Shown here piece by piece: positions 7,689 through 16,267 of a stretch of 18,601 nucleotides of DNA; position 1 is the stretch's first letter; each line of letters opens with the position of its first letter. Source of the DNA: Eubacteriales bacterium (lineage in GTDB: Bacteria > Bacillota > Clostridia > Peptostreptococcales > Anaerovoracaceae); the NCBI GenBank assembly GCA_028691625.1, contig JAQUYZ010000004.1:1-18601 (forward strand). The letters run 5' to 3'. A model generated the notes under the pieces. The model was not told the DNA's origin, ran no database searches, and worked only from the letters and a program-made list of their open reading frames with translations. Position numbers and translations under genes: made by a program.

Positions 7689-7697
7689 ATTGTATCA
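7689..7697 (-). promoter_or_regulatory. Extended -10 element directly before the tilS start codon
   Basis: The minus strand reads TGATACAAT at 7697-7689. This is an extended -10 (TGN plus TACAAT) ending seven bases before the A of the tilS ATG, the usual distance to a transcription start. The -35 region is poor (TGGTTG at 17-base spacing, overlapping the end of speE). If used, tilS would be transcribed without a leader, which fits the absence of a Shine-Dalgarno. The alternative is that tilS is translated from speE read-through. Confidence 0.35.
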
Positions 7698-7706
7698 TAA
7701 TTTCCA

Positions 7707-8537
7707 TTATTCAACCAGTTCCTTTACATACTTCGGCAGAAGAAAACTGGCCCTGTGGGTTTCAATAGAATAGCAGCGGGTTTCAAAATCCGGAACACGC
7801 GCAACGGAAGGCTTGGACGGTTCATATTTTTTAGAGCCGATCGTGAAGCAATGCAGCCCGCTGGGATAGGTCGGTATATTTGCCGTGTACAATCTTGTGA
7901 TGGGAAAAAGAGAGCCAACATCCTTCTGAATCCTTCGAATCAAATCTCTGTGGTAAAAAGGGGATTCCGTCTGTTGTACAAAGAGTCCGTCCTCCTTGAG
8001 GGCGCCGCTGATGTCTTTGTAAAAATCATACCGGAACAGAAGCTCTCCCGGGCCGACCGGATCGGAACAGTCCACCACAATCACATCATATTGGCCATGG
8101 GACTCCTTCATATGCGCGAGCCCGTCTCTGATCTGCAGCTCCACGACCGGGCTGTCCTGAATCATGTGATTCCATTCAGGCAGATATTTTTTGCATGCCT
8201 CGATGACCTTCCCGTCGATATCGATCCAGTCTACTTTGACCAGGCCGCTGTGCCTGATGATTTCCCTGACGCTGCCGCCATCCCCGCCGCCGATGACAAG
8301 GACCTTTTGGGGTTCAGGGTGGGTAAACATCGGAACATGAACAATCATCTCGTGATAGATAAATTCATCGAATGCTGTGGTCTGGATGACCCCATCCAGA
8401 ATCATCATCCTGCCGAAGTATTCGGTTTCAAGGATCTCAATCTCCTGAAAATCAGTTTTCTCCGAATAAATTGTCTTTTTTACTCTGCACGAAAAATTCA
8501 CATTCTCATTTTGCTGTTCCGTAATCCATAGCTCCAT
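7707..8537 (-). CDS. speE: Spermidine synthase (polyamine aminopropyltransferase)
   Basis: This 276-residue protein transfers an aminopropyl group from decarboxylated S-adenosylmethionine to putrescine. It has the small N-terminal beta domain and a Rossmann-like methyltransferase fold. Visible motifs are ILDGVIQTTAFDEFIYHEM (residues 47-64), the nucleotide-binding loop GGGDGG (83-88), WIDIDGKVIE (105-113) and the active-site VVDCSDPVGP with D156 and D159. The length matches the family. GGAGG lies about eight bases before the ATG at 8537. It stands alone here, without adjacent speD, speA or speB, and is divergent from fprA. tilS follows 24 bases after its stop. Aminopropyl acceptor specificity cannot be settled by eye. 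Confidence 0.95.
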   Translation of the reverse strand: MELWITEQQNENVNFSCRVKKTIYSEKTDFQEIEILETEYFGRMMILDGVIQTTAFDEFIYHEMIVHVPMFTHPEPQKVLVIGGGDGGSVREIIRHSGLVKVDWIDIDGKVIEACKKYLPEWNHMIQDSPVVELQIRDGLAHMKESHGQYDVIVVDCSDPVGPGELLFRYDFYKDISGALKEDGLFVQQTESPFYHRDLIRRIQKDVGSLFPITRLYTANIPTYPSGLHCFTIGSKKYEPSKPSVARVPDFETRCYSIETHRASFLLPKYVKELVE

Positions 8538-8635
8538 TCCTTATTCCTCCGTTCAATTTGCATCCGCAATCTTTTCATCGTTCCTAACTCTTCTATTTAT
8601 CTTTTCATTCACTGTGTTTTTTATTCAAAACAGAT

Positions 8636-8671
8636 ATTTTCAGATTTTCAGTTATGAAAACCGGTTATAAT
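8636..8671 (+). promoter_or_regulatory. Candidate fprA promoter with repeat-containing -35 region
   Basis: A perfect TATAAT lies at 8666-8671, about 94 bases before the fprA start. The only -35-like element is TTTTCA at 8645-8650, with a short 15-base spacer. The same stretch holds a tandem repeat of ATTTTCAG (8636-8651) and the inverted repeat TTTTCA-GTTA-TGAAAA (8645-8660). Regulator binding there could compensate for the poor -35. A second -10-like TAAAAT (8695-8700) and a 10-base palindrome ATACTAGTAT (8675-8684) lie just downstream. The 227-base divergent region also has to hold the speE promoter, which I could not place. Confidence 0.35.
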
Positions 8672-8764
8672 TGCATACTAGTATCGTGATCTGCTAAAAT
8701 CACATTGAACGTAGATACTTATATATTCGATGTCCATTCACGAAAGGAATGAGAGGGAATTGAA

Positions 8765-9964
8765 ATGTTTCAAATCAATGACAAGGTTGCCTGGATAGGT
8801 AAAATCGACTGGGAATTAAGACGCTTTCACGGAGACGAATACTCTACGCACAGAGGCTCCTCCTATAACTCCTATCTGATACAGGATCAGAAGACTGTTT
8901 TGATTGATACGGTCTGGACACCCTTTGCGAAGGAGTATATCACAAACCTGAAAAAAACAACCGATCTGAAAAGAATTGACTATATCATTGTAAACCATTC
9001 GGAGGTCGATCACAGCGGCGCCCTGCCGGAGCTGATGAGGCTGATTCCGGAGACACCCATCATCTGCACCGAAAACGGAGCAAAGCTGCTGAAGGCCCAC
9101 TATCATGAGGACTGGAAAATGATCGCAGTGAAAACCGGGGACACGCTTGATCTGGGAGAAAACAAGCTCTATTTTGTAGAAGCCCGGATGCTCCACTGGC
9201 CTGACAGCATGATGACCTATCTGACTGGAGAAGGGATATTATTCAGCAACGATGCCTTCGGACAGCATTTTGCCTCGGAGCATATGTACAACGATAAGGT
9301 GGATCCCTCAGAGCTTTACCAGGAAGCGCTGAAATATTATGCGAACATTCTCACTCCGTTCAGTGCACTTGTCACGAAAAAAATAGAGGAACTCCTGAGC
9401 CTGAAGATTCCGGTTTCAATGATCTGCCCCAGCCACGGTGTGATCTGGAGGGAGGATCCGCTTCAGATCGTGAATCAATATATAAAGTGGGCGAAAGGTT
9501 ATAAGGAAAATCAGGTCACCATCCTTTATGACACCATGTGGAATGCGACCAGGACCATGGCGGAATCCATTGCTGCCGGAATTAAGGAAAAGGATAACAA
9601 TGTAACTATAAAAATATTTAACTGCTCACATACGGATAAAAATGACATCATTACCGAGATCTTTAAGTCCCGCATGGTCGTCATGGGTTCTTCGACGATA
9701 AACAGAGGGATCCTTTCCGCACTGGCAGCCATTCTTGAGATGACAAAAGGTCTGGGCTTCAAAAAGAAAAAGGCGGCTGTATTCGGCAGTTATGGCTGGA
9801 GCGGTGAATCCACGAAGATCATCGCAGAGACACTTTCCGCCTCCGGATTTGAAGTGGTAAACGAAGGACTGAAGCTCCTTTGGACACCGGACGAGGAGGG
9901 CATCGGCAAATGCAAAACCTTTGGAAATGAGCTCGCGGATACGATTAATGCACAATTGCCGTGA
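8765..9964 (+). CDS. fprA: A-type flavoprotein (flavodiiron protein), O2/NO reductase
   Basis: This 399-residue protein has the classical two-domain layout: a metallo-beta-lactamase-like diiron domain (1 to about 248) and a flavodoxin-like FMN domain (about 250-399). All diiron ligands are visible: H78, E80, D82 and H83 in NHSEVDHSG; H144; D163 in SNDAFGQH; and H224 in CPSHGVIW. The FMN phosphate loop is YDTMWNATRTMA (about 255-266). The enzyme reduces O2 to water and/or NO to N2O in the cytoplasm and protects anaerobes from brief oxygen exposure. Electrons normally come from rubredoxin or a reductase, and neither is fused or adjacent here. The ATG at 8765 follows GAGAGGGAA. It is the only plus-strand gene and its last 20 bases overlap the end of spoIIE. 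Confidence 0.96.
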   Translation: MFQINDKVAWIGKIDWELRRFHGDEYSTHRGSSYNSYLIQDQKTVLIDTVWTPFAKEYITNLKKTTDLKRIDYIIVNHSEVDHSGALPELMRLIPETPIICTENGAKLLKAHYHEDWKMIAVKTGDTLDLGENKLYFVEARMLHWPDSMMTYLTGEGILFSNDAFGQHFASEHMYNDKVDPSELYQEALKYYANILTPFSALVTKKIEELLSLKIPVSMICPSHGVIWREDPLQIVNQYIKWAKGYKENQVTILYDTMWNATRTMAESIAAGIKEKDNNVTIKIFNCSHTDKNDIITEIFKSRMVVMGSSTINRGILSALAAILEMTKGLGFKKKKAAVFGSYGWSGESTKIIAETLSASGFEVVNEGLKLLWTPDEEGIGKCKTFGNELADTINAQLP

Positions 9965-11780
9965 TCACGGTCATATCGTCCTTTTCCTTCAGACCATACC
10001 GTTCCACTGCCTTATTGATGATGAGATCGGACATGGTCTGGGGATCTCTTGACCGGATCTGCTCAATGGTTTCCCTGATCCACTCCATTTGTCCGTCGGC
10101 CCGGTCTGCCTCCGTGATTCCGTCGGAAACAATAATGATCTCATCGCCCCGCCTTGCCTGGAGCTCGATATGATTGATCCGGATGCTGTCTACAATTCCC
10201 ATGGGCAGTGCTGACACTTTGATGGTCTCCACCTTACCGCCCCGTTTGATAAATGTAGCAGCTGCGCCAATTTTAAACAGCCTCAGTTTGCCGGATACCT
10301 TGTTGAACAAGCCCAGGTCAACGGTAGAGAAGATCTCTTCCGTGGATTTGAACAAAAGCAGCGAGTTGATCGTCTTCAGTGCCAGCTCCACATCGAAGCC
10401 GGCCTTCATCAGATTGTACAATGAGGTGATGGTGAGTGCGCTTTCCCTGGATGCAATTTCTCCTTTTCCCATTCCGTCACTTAAAGCGATCATATAGTCC
10501 CCTTCCTTGAGATCTGCACAGATATAGCTGTCACCGGAGACGCTCCTTTCTTTCGCGTATCCGGAAACACCGATGCTGACACTGAATTTTTCTTTTGGAG
10601 GAAGAAAGGCTGTTTCCGGAGCATCAAGCGCTTCCATCATGGTTTTCGTAACCTTGGCCATTCCCTTGAACTGCATGGCAATAATGTTGCTTCGGTTCTT
10701 TGTGCTGCTGTAAAGTGCCGCCAGTTTCTCGAAGGTCTCCAAATACCCTCCCAGCGTCAGCTGCATTCGGTCTCTCGCCTTTAATTCTTCGTAAATATGA
10801 TCTTTTCTCGCCCTTGCCAGGATCAGCTCGATTCTCCCCATCCATTTGTTCGGTATGACCGCAAAGATGGCGGCCGCAAGAAGCGGATCATAGATGGACA
10901 GATACAACTCCGGATACCCCTTTACCAAACCGAAGGCAATGCAGACCGCAGCAAAACAAATCCCGGCGACAATTCGATTTAGACCTTTGAAAAAACCCGC
11001 TGTCATTCCTGCACAGGCGAATATCCCTATGATCGCGGGAGAGCCTGCGGTCAGAAACATCGCAATCATTCCCGAGGCAATACCGGAAACGCCGCCTTCC
11101 ATGATACCAATCTTATATCCAATGATCAATGTCATAAACAAAGCGCCCAGATACACGACGGAAAAAATGCCCACTGTCTCAATCCCGATTCCCCCAAGCA
11201 GTAATACGAATACAGCTGAGGTTGCAATGATTCCCTCTGCAACCGAGCTGCCGCTTTTTTTCCCTTTATCCAGCATTCCGTAAAACCTGTGGAAAATATA
11301 CACCAGCGCAAGGATCAAAATTGTCTCGACAAACATCATAAATATATCAAAAACAAACACAAGCTGCGCTGTCAAGTAATAGACAGACTTTGTCAAAACC
11401 ATGATTCCCGCAGCGGAAAATGCTTTTACAACGATTTCCATGCCCATTCTTGCGGTTACGAAAAAGAACACGCCGCAGACCGCGATCGTTATGGCATCCC
11501 CCCAGATGTCATAGCCTGTCCCATAGTTTGTCAGCAATCCGCCCAAGATCAGGGGCAGGGTATAAATATTCGCCCTTCCCTTATGCATCAGTACGGTAAT
11601 GAGTGCGATCCCGCATGGGAAGATCGCATAGAACAAGGCCACTCTTCCCAGCAGGATAGAACTGAATAGGATCACGGCGATTTTTGCATAGTCGAAAGCT
11701 GCCGCTTTAGATGCCTCACGCGGTCTCTTTGAAAGCTTGCCGAAAATTGTATTACGCACATTTTCTAATTGTAATTCCAT
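9945..11780 (-). CDS. spoIIE: Stage II sporulation protein E, short form (membrane PP2C phosphatase)
   Basis: The ATG at 11780 gives 611 residues and is preceded by AAAAGGGGTG. GTG codons three and one codons earlier fall too close to that ribosome site. Residues about 30-315 are a polytopic membrane domain of roughly ten helices. A short linker with helices (RMQLTLGGYLETFEKLAALY) follows, then a PP2C-type phosphatase from about 395. Its metal aspartates are in SGDSY (D417), SDGMGKG (D435), VSDGITE (D553) and KDDMTVI (D601/602). SpoIIE dephosphorylates SpoIIAA to release sigma-F in the forespore and helps polar division. The Bacillus subtilis protein has 827 residues; the missing part here is the central region between membrane and phosphatase domains. 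It lies after the metG-tatD operon terminator, with its own 190-base upstream region. Its 3' end overlaps fprA. Confidence 0.93.
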   Translation of the reverse strand: MELQLENVRNTIFGKLSKRPREASKAAAFDYAKIAVILFSSILLGRVALFYAIFPCGIALITVLMHKGRANIYTLPLILGGLLTNYGTGYDIWGDAITIAVCGVFFFVTARMGMEIVVKAFSAAGIMVLTKSVYYLTAQLVFVFDIFMMFVETILILALVYIFHRFYGMLDKGKKSGSSVAEGIIATSAVFVLLLGGIGIETVGIFSVVYLGALFMTLIIGYKIGIMEGGVSGIASGMIAMFLTAGSPAIIGIFACAGMTAGFFKGLNRIVAGICFAAVCIAFGLVKGYPELYLSIYDPLLAAAIFAVIPNKWMGRIELILARARKDHIYEELKARDRMQLTLGGYLETFEKLAALYSSTKNRSNIIAMQFKGMAKVTKTMMEALDAPETAFLPPKEKFSVSIGVSGYAKERSVSGDSYICADLKEGDYMIALSDGMGKGEIASRESALTITSLYNLMKAGFDVELALKTINSLLLFKSTEEIFSTVDLGLFNKVSGKLRLFKIGAAATFIKRGGKVETIKVSALPMGIVDSIRINHIELQARRGDEIIIVSDGITEADRADGQMEWIRETIEQIRSRDPQTMSDLIINKAVERYGLKEKDDMTVITAIVH

Positions 11781-11812
11781 CACAATCACCCCTTTTCTGC
11801 AGTAGAAATCTA

Positions 11813-11874
11813 CAAATTAAGCATAATTTGCGACTTCTTTGCATAAGTTCGCCGTCAATTTGTTCCGCAAATTG
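11813..11874. repeat. Two CAAATT/AATTTG palindromes upstream of spoIIE
   Basis: CAAATTA-AGCA-TAATTTG (11813-11830) and CAATTTG-TTCCG-CAAATTG (11856-11874) are each perfect inverted repeats with 7-base arms. Their centres are about 43 bases apart, four helical turns. The left half of the second (CAATTTGTTCCG) recurs with one change at 11953-11964. They lie 33 to 95 bases upstream of the spoIIE start, where its promoter should be. I find no clear Spo0A box (TGTCGAA) or good -10/-35 pair. Confidence 0.5.
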
Positions 11875-11973
11875 GGCGGGCTATGATCAGTATAATTCGT
11901 TTCCGGGGGGTAACTTTGTAATAACTTGTAATGGAATGCCTGAAATTTTAGCCAATTTGTTGCGTTTTTCAGC

Positions 11974-12005
11974 AAAAAAAGCCCCAGTTCCTAAAAAACT
12001 GGGGC
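11974..12005 (-). terminator. Rho-independent terminator of the metG-tatD operon
   Basis: On the minus strand GCCCCAGTT and AACTGGGGC pair as a perfect nine-base-pair stem (11981-12005) with a seven-base loop, followed by seven Ts (11980-11974). It begins 15 bases after the tatD stop. Confidence 0.92.
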
Positions 12006-12019
12006 ATGAATTGTCGTAT

Positions 12020-12817
12020 TCAATCAATGGAAAAGAATTTTTTTGCATTATTACAGGTTATTTCGGCGGCCTCTTCATAGGTGAGTTCTTTGATCTCCGC
12101 AATCTTTCTTGCCGTGTATTCCACAAAGTCAGGCTGGTTGCGCTTTCCACGGAAGGGTTCCGGTGTCAGGTACGGGGCATCCGTTTCGATGACCAGGTGC
12201 TCTATGGGGATCTCCTGCACCACTTCGATGGTTTTTCTTGCATTCTTATAGGTAATCGGACCTGCGACAGAAATCGTCGCACCAAGCTTCACATACTGAT
12301 GCGCAAGTTCTTTACTGCCGGAGAAACAATGCATGAGAAGCTTCGCATCGCCTAATCTTTCGTTTCTGGCTTTGCTGAAGACGCCTTCCTCCTTCAGGAT
12401 GCGCATCACGTCGTCATTGGCATCCCTGTCATGAATCACGATGGGCATATCCAACGCAAGCGCAAGCTGAACCTGGCGGCGGAACCAATATTGCTGCACA
12501 TCCCTTTCCGAATGCTCGTAAAAATAATCCAGCCCGATTTCTCCGATCGCCTTCACCTTCGATTTTTTGGCCAGTCCCCGGAACATGGTCAGTGCAGTCT
12601 CATCCATCGTTTTTGCATCATGCGGATGACAGCCCACTGCGGCAAAGCACCAGGGATATTTCTTCGCGTGCTCAATAGCTGCCACAGAGCTTGCCAGGTC
12701 ATAGCCAATGTCCATTACATATGACAGATCAGATTTTTCAATCGCTGCGACTATATTTTCCAAATCATCTGCGTCATATCGCTCACTGTTAAGATGTGCA
12801 TGTGAATCAAAAAGCAT
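12020..12817 (-). CDS. tatD: TatD-family metal-dependent DNase
   Basis: This 265-residue TIM-barrel hydrolase belongs to the TatD/YcfH family, which has 3'-5' exonuclease activity on DNA in characterised members. Metal ligands are visible: H6 and H8 in DSHAHLN, E93 in GEIGLDYF, H129 in IVIHDRDA, H163 in LMHCFSG and D213 in ETDAPYLTP. The ATG at 12817 is chosen because GGGAGGG lies seven bases upstream; the frame stays open 69 bases further but codes nothing family-like. It follows metG after 86 bases, a common Firmicute pair, and shares its terminator. The rnmV and ksgA genes that often follow tatD are not here. Confidence 0.95.
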   Translation of the reverse strand: MLFDSHAHLNSERYDADDLENIVAAIEKSDLSYVMDIGYDLASSVAAIEHAKKYPWCFAAVGCHPHDAKTMDETALTMFRGLAKKSKVKAIGEIGLDYFYEHSERDVQQYWFRRQVQLALALDMPIVIHDRDANDDVMRILKEEGVFSKARNERLGDAKLLMHCFSGSKELAHQYVKLGATISVAGPITYKNARKTIEVVQEIPIEHLVIETDAPYLTPEPFRGKRNQPDFVEYTARKIAEIKELTYEEAAEITCNNAKKFFSID

Positions 12818-12903
12818 TCTGTTTCCCTCCCTGCTGGTTTTTGTTCCCGCGCCGGATACCAATGAAACTTCCATAAGAATACCCATGGCAGGCGCATATA
12901 AAT

Positions 12904-14820
12904 TTAGGTTACGGAATTTCCATCGGCGGCATCTGTGGTTACAAAGGCCAGCTTCTCTCCATTGTCAGCAAACAGGATCATCCCCTTGGATTCCTCGCCT
13001 CTCAGGCTGATCGGCTTCAGGTTGGCCACCACGATGATCTTCTTTCCCTTCATCTCTTCCGGGGTAAAGTCCTTTGCAACGCCGGATACGATCTGTCTCG
13101 TATCGGTACCGATTTTCACCTGGGATACCAGCAGCTTGTCTGCTTTCGGATGTTTTTTGCACTCCAGAATCTCGCCCACCTTCAGGTCTATTTTTTCAAA
13201 ATCATCTATGGTGATTTCGGGCTTAAACTCCGTCGGCGGCAGTTCCGGTTCTGCTGCCTCACCCTTCAACGCTTCCAGCGCTTCCAGTTCTTTTTCGATA
13301 TCGAGTCTCGGGAAGATGGGATCTCCCTTCTTCACCTTTTCTCCGCCCATCCTGTCAAATACGAACGCATCCTCCCATACTACTTCAGCATACCAGATAC
13401 CCAGCTGTTTTCTGATTTTAGCAGAGGTTGTATGCATAAACGGGTAGATCAGGACGGATACGATCCGGATGGCTTCTGCCAGGTTGTGCAGGACAGTATC
13501 CAGGCGGTCCTTTGTGGATTCATCCTTCGCCAATACCCACGGCATCGTTTCATCAATATACTTGTTGGTTCTTCTGACGACGACCCAAATTTCCTCCAAT
13601 GCCTGACTGAAGCTGTATTTATCCATATAGGCTTCCACCTTCGGTGCGGCGCCTAACGCCACAGCCTTCAGGTCAGCGTCAAATTCACCCTCCGCTTTCG
13701 CCTGGGGCAGTATACCTCCGTTGTATTTTTCTATCATGGCAACGGTTCTGCTAACCAGGTTGCCAAGGTCGTTGGCCAGATCGAAATTCATGCGGTTCAG
13801 CATAACTTCATTGGTACACAAGCCGTCCTGGCCGAAGGTGTACTCTCTGAGCAGGAAATATTTCAATGCATCAACACCATAACGTTCGATCAGCTTGACC
13901 GGATCGACAATATTTCCTCTCGACTTGGACATCTTTCCACCCTCCAGAAGGATCCAGCCGTGGCCGAGCACCTTCTTCGGAAGAGGAACATCAAGGGACA
14001 TGAGCATCGCAGGCCAGATGATGGAATGGAACCGGACGATTTCTTTTCCCACCAGGTGGACGTCTGCAGGCCAGTATTTATCATATTTCTCCGGGTCATC
14101 GGGATATCCCAGCGCAGTGATGTAGTTTGAAAGCGCATCCAGCCATACATATATGACATGCTTCTCATCGATGGGTACCGGAATACCCCAACGGAAGGAG
14201 GACCTTGAAATGCAGAGATCTTCCAGCCCCTGACGAGCAAAGCTGAGCATTTCATTTCTTCTTGTCTCAGGCTGCAGGAATTCGGGATTGGTTTCAAATT
14301 CATGAATGAGCCGATCCTGATATTTTGACAGCTTGAAGAAATAAGCGGATTCCTTAGCTTTTTCCACCGGTCTTCCGCAGTCCGGGCATTTGCCGTCAAC
14401 GATCTGCGTTTCTGTCCAGAACGCCTCGCAGGGGGTGCAATACCATCCTTCATACTCACCCTTGTAAATGTCTCCCTTTTCGTACATCTTCATAAATATA
14501 TGCTGAACCCTCTTGACATGCCGAGGTTCTGTTGTTCGGATGAAATCGTCATAAGAGATCTCCATGGTCTTCCAGAGCTCCTTGATGCCCTCCACAATTT
14601 CGTCAACATGCTGCTGCGGTGACATCCCTTTTTCATCGGCCACCTTTTGAATTTTCTGTCCATGTTCATCCGTACCGGTTAAAAACATGACATCATAACC
14701 CGTCAGCCTCTTGAAGCGCGCCATGGCATCTGCCATTACGGTGCAATAGGTATGCCCGATATGCAGATTGGAGCTTGGATAATAAATCGGTGTTGAAATG
14801 TAATAGGTTTTCTTTGTCAT
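12904..14820 (-). CDS. metG: Methionyl-tRNA synthetase with C-terminal tRNA-binding domain
   Basis: This 638-residue class I synthetase charges tRNA(Met) with methionine. HIGH is at residues 20-23 (NLHIGHTY) and KMSKS at 296-300. A zinc knuckle has C128, C131, C145 and C148 (WYCTPCEAF ... GKCPDCGRP). The anticodon-binding helical domain includes [20 protein letters not shown]. Residues about 538-638 ([20 protein letters not shown] and following) are the EMAP-II/Arc1p-like tRNA-binding and dimerisation domain found in many bacterial MetRS. The ATG at 14820 is preceded by AAAGGAT ten bases away. The 5' region is too short for a T-box leader. It is the first gene of the metG-tatD operon. Confidence 0.97.
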   Translation of the reverse strand: MTKKTYYISTPIYYPSSNLHIGHTYCTVMADAMARFKRLTGYDVMFLTGTDEHGQKIQKVADEKGMSPQQHVDEIVEGIKELWKTMEISYDDFIRTTEPRHVKRVQHIFMKMYEKGDIYKGEYEGWYCTPCEAFWTETQIVDGKCPDCGRPVEKAKESAYFFKLSKYQDRLIHEFETNPEFLQPETRRNEMLSFARQGLEDLCISRSSFRWGIPVPIDEKHVIYVWLDALSNYITALGYPDDPEKYDKYWPADVHLVGKEIVRFHSIIWPAMLMSLDVPLPKKVLGHGWILLEGGKMSKSRGNIVDPVKLIERYGVDALKYFLLREYTFGQDGLCTNEVMLNRMNFDLANDLGNLVSRTVAMIEKYNGGILPQAKAEGEFDADLKAVALGAAPKVEAYMDKYSFSQALEEIWVVVRRTNKYIDETMPWVLAKDESTKDRLDTVLHNLAEAIRIVSVLIYPFMHTTSAKIRKQLGIWYAEVVWEDAFVFDRMGGEKVKKGDPIFPRLDIEKELEALEALKGEAAEPELPPTEFKPEITIDDFEKIDLKVGEILECKKHPKADKLLVSQVKIGTDTRQIVSGVAKDFTPEEMKGKKIIVVANLKPISLRGEESKGMILFADNGEKLAFVTTDAADGNSVT

Positions 14821-14839
14821 AGTAATTTCATCCTTTCGT

Positions 14840-14889
14840 GCTCCGGCCCGAATGGGGACCGGCAGCTAAATTATCATCATAGTATACCA
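14840..14889 (-). promoter_or_regulatory. metG promoter (extended -10) and leader hairpin
   Basis: TGGTATACT (14889-14881, minus strand) is an extended -10 element; the -35 region at 17 bases is weak (TTTTTC). Transcription should begin near 14874. About eight bases into the leader a GC-rich hairpin (14866-14840; arms GCTGCCGG and CCGGAGC with one bulge, plus inner pairs) ends just before the ribosome binding site. The length rules out a T-box. Confidence 0.5.
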
Positions 14890-14925
14890 TAATTCAGGTC
14901 TGCGAAAAACCCAAAATTGTATCCT

Positions 14926-16185
14926 TTACCGAAATAGCTTCTCCCTTTTTGATGCCAGTATTCCGGTAGCCGCCATTGCGAACGTAATTCCAAGAAAAAG
15001 GCCGAGTACCGGGCTCCACGTCCCGGTGAAGTCAAAGAGCACGCCGCACAAGGTTGGACCGACAGCCGCCAGAGAATATCCTACGGATTGTGCCATCCCC
15101 GATAATGCAATGGCTTGCTGGGCATCCCTGGTTTTCAGGCTGAGCATAACCATTGACCAGCTGAAGGCTGCGGCACCGCCGCTGGAAAGAAACAATAAGG
15201 CGATCACGACCTCCAGGGTCGAATGAAGAAGAATCAGCATTGTAATACCGAGAAAATAAGCGGCGCAGGCTCCCGCCACGATGGTTCGCTGGTTTTTTAC
15301 TCTTGCTGCCAGAATCGGGACGAGAAAGGAAGCGGGGATTCCGATCAATTGGAACCAAAGCGCCATATATCCAGCCGTCTCGGGAGTCATCCCATTGCTT
15401 TGCAGGATTGACGGGATCCAAGCGGTCAGGGAGTAAAAATTAAGGGACTGGAGGCCGAAAAACAATGTAATGTACCAGGCCAGCGGCGATTTCCAGATGG
15501 CGTCCGGATGCCCTGCCCCGTCTTTTCCATGTACGGCGGCAGCAGCCTGTGCATGGGTGCCTTGCTTTCTCTGCGGAAGCCAGGCAAAAATCGCAAAAAG
15601 GGCAATTCCCGCCCAAACCACAGAAGCTGATTTCCATCCCATTCCGGCCATGGCCAGCGGATAGCTGACTCCTGCTCCGATGGAAGCGAAAATTGCCATA
15701 GAGGTAATATAAATCCCGGTGATAAGTCCGATTTTATCCGGATACTTCAGCTTGACGATGCTCGGGATCAGTACGTTTGCAACCGAGATTCCCACACCGA
15801 CGAGAGCAGTACCGATGAGCAATCCGGCAATCCCCGTATAGGAACGCAGAACTCCTCCCGCAACGATGGCGATCAATCCCGCCAGCATGGTTTTACCGAT
15901 ACCCAACCGGTCGCTGACCTTCGAAATGAATGGAGAGCAGACTGCGAAGGCAATCAGAGGCAAGGTTGTAATAAACCCGACGAAGCCGTTTGACACACCC
16001 AGATCATCATGGATCAAGCCGGCAAGGGAGCCGATGGAGGTAATCGGTGCACGAAGGGAAAAGCTGATCCCTATGATGGCTGCCAGCAGAAGCTTCCTGC
16101 TTGCCGGTACCTGTTCTCGGTTTCTTTTTATTTTGTCATGATCGGGACTATTCCCGTTTCTGTTTGAAGGTGAGCCCTTTGGCAT
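14926..16185 (-). CDS. MFS transporter, CynX/NimT (YycB) family
   Basis: This 419-residue major facilitator has about twelve membrane helices after a hydrophilic, charged N-terminus of about 30 residues. The first helix, LLLAAIIGISFSLRAPITSI, carries the family's 'N/S-LR-x-x-I/V-T' signature seen in CynX (cyanate), NimT (2-nitroimidazole) and YycB. The loop SDRLGIGKTMLAG after helix 2 is the usual MFS motif A. ATG at 16185 follows CAGGAGAT by four bases. It is monocistronic by appearance, with its own promoter at 16305-16313. Substrate and direction cannot be deduced. No cyanase or nitroreductase gene is next to it. Confidence 0.88.
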   Translation of the reverse strand: MPKGSPSNRNGNSPDHDKIKRNREQVPASRKLLLAAIIGISFSLRAPITSIGSLAGLIHDDLGVSNGFVGFITTLPLIAFAVCSPFISKVSDRLGIGKTMLAGLIAIVAGGVLRSYTGIAGLLIGTALVGVGISVANVLIPSIVKLKYPDKIGLITGIYITSMAIFASIGAGVSYPLAMAGMGWKSASVVWAGIALFAIFAWLPQRKQGTHAQAAAAVHGKDGAGHPDAIWKSPLAWYITLFFGLQSLNFYSLTAWIPSILQSNGMTPETAGYMALWFQLIGIPASFLVPILAARVKNQRTIVAGACAAYFLGITMLILLHSTLEVVIALLFLSSGGAAAFSWSMVMLSLKTRDAQQAIALSGMAQSVGYSLAAVGPTLCGVLFDFTGTWSPVLGLFLGITFAMAATGILASKREKLFR

Positions 16186-16267
16186 TTTTATCTCCTGTCT
16201 GATCTCATGTTCGTATGATCCTTGTATCCATTTCTCAAAATCAAAGAAGAAGTACGATATTCAGATC

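Noticed and set aside
7755..8531. Open plus-strand frame of 258 codons opposite speE
   Set aside because: speE is intact with all motifs and a ribosome site; the antisense frame is a by-product.
8665..8684. PerR box before fprA
   Set aside because: Only the left half (TTATAAT) matches; the right half does not, so it is better explained as the -10.
9959..9970. CCGTGATCACGG perfect palindrome at the fprA/spoIIE overlap as a bidirectional terminator
   Set aside because: Only four base pairs would form around a GATC loop and no T-run follows on either strand.
12012..12018. TGTCGTA as a Spo0A box for spoIIE
   Set aside because: Six of seven bases match, but it lies at the tatD 3' end, about 230 bases from the spoIIE start and beyond a terminator.
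11711..12355. Open plus-strand frame spanning the spoIIE upstream region and tatD end
   Set aside because: It crosses a clear minus-strand terminator and the 3' end of tatD, and its composition is not protein-like.
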